This document shows, piece after piece, positions 61,945 to 64,000 of a stretch of DNA of 64,000 nucleotides. The stretch covers positions 310,001 through 374,000 of the forward strand of contig NZ_SJOD01000002.1 of the NCBI RefSeq assembly GCF_004331175.1. The letters run 5' to 3'. How positions within the stretch are numbered: the first letter of the stretch is position 1; each line of letters opens with the position of its first letter. The translations under genes were made by a program, and so were the position numbers. The DNA is from Acinetobacter sp. ANC 4178. GTDB lineage: Bacteria; Pseudomonadota; Gammaproteobacteria; Pseudomonadales; Moraxellaceae. The notes beneath the pieces were generated by a model that worked only from the letters and a program-made list of their open reading frames with translations, was not told where the DNA came from and searched no databases.

Positions 61945-63597
61945 TTACAGCGCTAAAACCCGAGCCAATATTTTCTCAACATCCAACTGTTTTACTTCAA
62001 GCATCCCCACAACACGACCATGAAATGCCTGATAGCGCGATTGAATAAATGCATCTGCAATAAATGCAGGAGCATACTGCTGCAATAAACTGGCTTGCGC
62101 CAAAATCACCAACCGACTGACTAAACTTCTGGCCATAAACTGAAGTTGCTCAGGTGCTTGCTGAAATAACTGTAGCAATTGTTGCCGTTCTGCTTGTAAT
62201 AAGGGCTGTTGCTTGGCGGCATCTGCAAAAGACTGCAATAACACCTGCATGGATTCTGGATCGCGTTGAATCGCACGGAGTACATCTAAGCACATCACAT
62301 TGCCTGAACCTTCCCAAATGGTATTCACAGGTGCTTCTTTGAAAATGCGCGCCATAATGCCTGCATCGACATAGCCGTTGCCACCAAAGACTTCCATCAT
62401 TTCCCCTGTGAGTTCCACAGCACGCTTACAAATCCAGAACTTTGCAGCTGGGGTCATCACCCGTTTCCATGCCACAGATAAAGCATCTTCCTGCGCATAG
62501 CAATGTGCCAAATGGAAACTGAGTTGTACTGCGGCTTCGGTTTCTAAAGCCAAATCCACCAAAACGGCTTGCATCAACGGTTGTTCTGCTAAAGTTTTAC
62601 CAAAAGCTTTACGCTGTCGGGTATAAGCAAGACATTGCACTAAAGCCTGTCTTAACATGGCACTACTGCCTACCGAACAGGTGAGTCGAGTGTAGTTCGC
62701 CATTTCAATAATGGTAGGAATACCGCGTCCAACTTCACCAATCATGATGCCCCATGCATCTTTAAATTCAACCTCAGAGCTAGAGTTACTGCGATTACCC
62801 ACTTTTTCTTTCAGGCGTTGTACCTGTACCGCATTTTTACTGCCATCTTCTAGCCAACGCGGTACAAAGAAACATGCCAAACCATCTTGTTCAGTTTGTG
62901 CTACCACCAAATGTGCATCACACATCGGCGCAGAAAAAAACCACTTATGACCAGTCAGCAAATAGGCTTGCCCTCGCCCCGCAGCTGCAACAGGTTTCGC
63001 TAAGGTTTGATTCGCGCGTACATCCGATCCTCCTTGTTTTTCGGTCATGCCCATACCGAGCCAAATTGATTTTTTCTGTGCAATTGGTAGATCACGTTCA
63101 TCGTATTCAGTCGATAGCAACTTAGTGCCAATTTTTTCCCATAATGCGGGTTCAGATTGCAGCAATGGAATACTACCGAGCGTCATCGCGGTTGGGCAGA
63201 GGCTGCCACATTCAACTTGCCCACTCAAATAAAAACGTGCCGCCCAATCCACCCAAGCCGATGGTGTGTGTTGTGCAATAAAAGGATAGGCATGTACCGC
63301 ATGCTTGCGATTCAATTGCATCCACTGATGCCATGCAGGATGGAACTCGATAAAGTCTTTACGGCGGCCACGCGCATCGAAGGCATGTAAGATGGGGACA
63401 TGCCGATTGGCTTGATCTGCATATTGGTAATATTCTGCCGAACCTGCGGCTTGCCCTAGCGCTGTTAACGCGAGCTGATCTTGGCTGCCATATCGAGTCA
63501 AAATTTCTTGTAGCACTTGATCGGTGCTAAATAGGTTATAGTCCTGTTTTTCATCAAATTGATTGCTAATTTGATGGGTTGTCCATGCATTGATCAT
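61945..63597 (-). CDS. aidB: Acyl-CoA dehydrogenase family protein, AidB-like
   Basis: 550 residues of the ACAD superfamily with the AidB type of N-terminal extension (SNQFDEKQDYNLFSTDQVL) and the acyl-CoA dehydrogenase segments GMGMTEKQGGSDVRANQT, TGHKWFFSAPMCDAHLVVAQT and EVFGGNGYVDAGIMARIFKEAPVNTIWEGSGNVMCLD. E. coli AidB is induced in the adaptive response to alkylation and binds DNA; it also oxidises isovaleryl-CoA weakly. A TetR gene lies divergent, 79 bases away, and may control it. RNA B lies downstream on the same strand. Confidence 0.9.
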   Translation of the reverse strand: MINAWTTHQISNQFDEKQDYNLFSTDQVLQEILTRYGSQDQLALTALGQAAGSAEYYQYADQANRHVPILHAFDARGRRKDFIEFHPAWHQWMQLNRKHAVHAYPFIAQHTPSAWVDWAARFYLSGQVECGSLCPTAMTLGSIPLLQSEPALWEKIGTKLLSTEYDERDLPIAQKKSIWLGMGMTEKQGGSDVRANQTLAKPVAAAGRGQAYLLTGHKWFFSAPMCDAHLVVAQTEQDGLACFFVPRWLEDGSKNAVQVQRLKEKVGNRSNSSSEVEFKDAWGIMIGEVGRGIPTIIEMANYTRLTCSVGSSAMLRQALVQCLAYTRQRKAFGKTLAEQPLMQAVLVDLALETEAAVQLSFHLAHCYAQEDALSVAWKRVMTPAAKFWICKRAVELTGEMMEVFGGNGYVDAGIMARIFKEAPVNTIWEGSGNVMCLDVLRAIQRDPESMQVLLQSFADAAKQQPLLQAERQQLLQLFQQAPEQLQFMARSLVSRLVILAQASLLQQYAPAFIADAFIQSRYQAFHGRVVGMLEVKQLDVEKILARVLAL

Positions 63598-63676
63598 TTC
63601 TACTTTGCTCTTGTTCTAGTTCGCTTTTCATTTCAGTATAGAGAAAAATTCATCTTGATATGTTCAGCTTTGTGCC

Positions 63677-64000
63677 ATGAAAAATCCTGAAGTCCAAGTA
63701 CGTCGTAGACCGCGCCAATTCAGAGCCAAGCTCACCCAAGAAGCCTTACAAGAAAGTTTTGTTCGGCTTTTGCATGAGCGATCAGCCGATAAAATTACCA
63801 TTCGGGAAATCACAGATGTAGCAGGTGTCGGTTTAGGGACTTTTTATGAGTACTTTTCTAAGAAGGAAGATTTGATTGCATTGACTATTCATCAACATGT
63901 GAAAAGCAATGCTGAACTACTTAAAAGTTATGCACAAAGTCTGATGGAGTTATCCACAAAATTAAGTTTTGTGGACTATTTACAGCAAATTATTCATTTT
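63677..64000 (+). CDS. TetR family regulator, cut by the window end
   Basis: 108 residues are visible from the ATG at 63677, with no stop before the window ends. Residues 10-65 are a TetR HTH: TQEALQESFVRLLHERSADKITIREITDVAGVGLGTFYEYFSKKEDLIA (shown by its segments KITIREITDVAGVGLGTFY and EYFSKKEDLIA). It is divergent from aidB, so regulates it or a linked gene. The ligand part is mostly missing. Confidence 0.85.
   Translation, partial: MKNPEVQVRRRPRQFRAKLTQEALQESFVRLLHERSADKITIREITDVAGVGLGTFYEYFSKKEDLIALTIHQHVKSNAELLKSYAQSLMELSTKLSFVDYLQQIIHF

Noticed and set aside
63928..63958. Two DnaA-box-like 9-mers (TTATGCACA, TTATCCACA) near the window end
   Set aside because: Both fall within the TetR coding sequence, are not inverted and are best explained by codon use; counted as chance.
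1..64000. Search for CRISPR arrays, insertion sequences, prophage, integrases and tRNA genes
   Set aside because: No repeated spacers, transposase, integrase, att-like duplication or tRNA cloverleaf was seen.

Overview
The window looks like a stretch of an Acinetobacter chromosome (Moraxellaceae, Gammaproteobacteria). The basis is low GC, pseudomonad-type gene blocks (asd-fimV-truA; HAD phosphatase-rppH-ptsP; leuC-leuD-leuB with a LysR gene), small MLEFW-type membrane proteins, and fimV split into two genes. The species cannot be named from what is visible. It is core chromosome: no insertion sequence, prophage, integron, CRISPR array, rRNA or tRNA was seen.

Layout. 1-8.2 kb: 3' part of rdgB, an AEC permease, tatABC, a Tat-exported PhoX phosphatase behind a Pho-box-like repeat array, an NRDE protein, lgt and a tandem pair of small membrane proteins. 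8.2-16.5 kb: a CHAP-like protein, thyA-folA-DUF4105, a META lipoprotein, msrA, tonB-exbB-exbD with an operator-like palindrome inside the promoter, purU and a TetR gene. 16.5-25 kb: an aldehyde dehydrogenase divergent from the TetR gene, rpmB-rpmG, a Kef-type antiporter, small proteins (DUF6586, ASCH, RRM), a UvrD-type helicase and glycerate kinase. 25-35 kb: an HdeD-like protein, a putative metzincin protease, a NYN-LOTUS protein, topA, a second NYN/PIN-like protein, slyX and uup. 35-47 kb: an acyltransferase, a GNAT pseudogene, a LysE exporter, a lipid A acyltransferase, a glycosyltransferase, an EEP hydrolase, asd, split fimV, asparaginase and truA. 47-64 kb: an AraC regulator, infA, an LprI-like protein, leuB/lipoprotein/leuD/leuC, a LysR regulator, DUF2628, DUF2789, a HAD phosphatase, rppH, ptsP, a DUF7230 protein, an OhrR-like regulator, a quinone-oxidoreductase-type MDR, aidB and a TetR gene cut by the window end.

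The most interesting signal lies in two intergenic gaps of about 300 bp (39502-39799 and 61618-61944). Each holds, on the minus strand, an 18-bp palindrome of the GacA-box type (TGTAAG-N6-CTTACA with one mismatch), then a -10 hexamer at the same distance (44 nt between box and -10), then 130-180 nt carrying 7 or 8 GGA motifs, several in hairpin loops. The second ends in a clear intrinsic terminator and twice contains ACAGGATGT, the core of the CsrA/RsmA consensus. I read these as two RsmX/Y/Z-type decoy RNAs of a GacS/GacA-CsrA circuit.

Other regulatory signals are a three-member DnaA-box cluster with a 12-bp perfect inverted repeat (26542-26592), a perfect 20-bp palindrome in the TetR/aldehyde dehydrogenase control region, and a Fur-like operator exactly between the -35 and -10 of tonB. 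The genes near these sites point to envelope maintenance and nutrient-stress responses (phosphate, iron, peroxide), interleaved with housekeeping genes.
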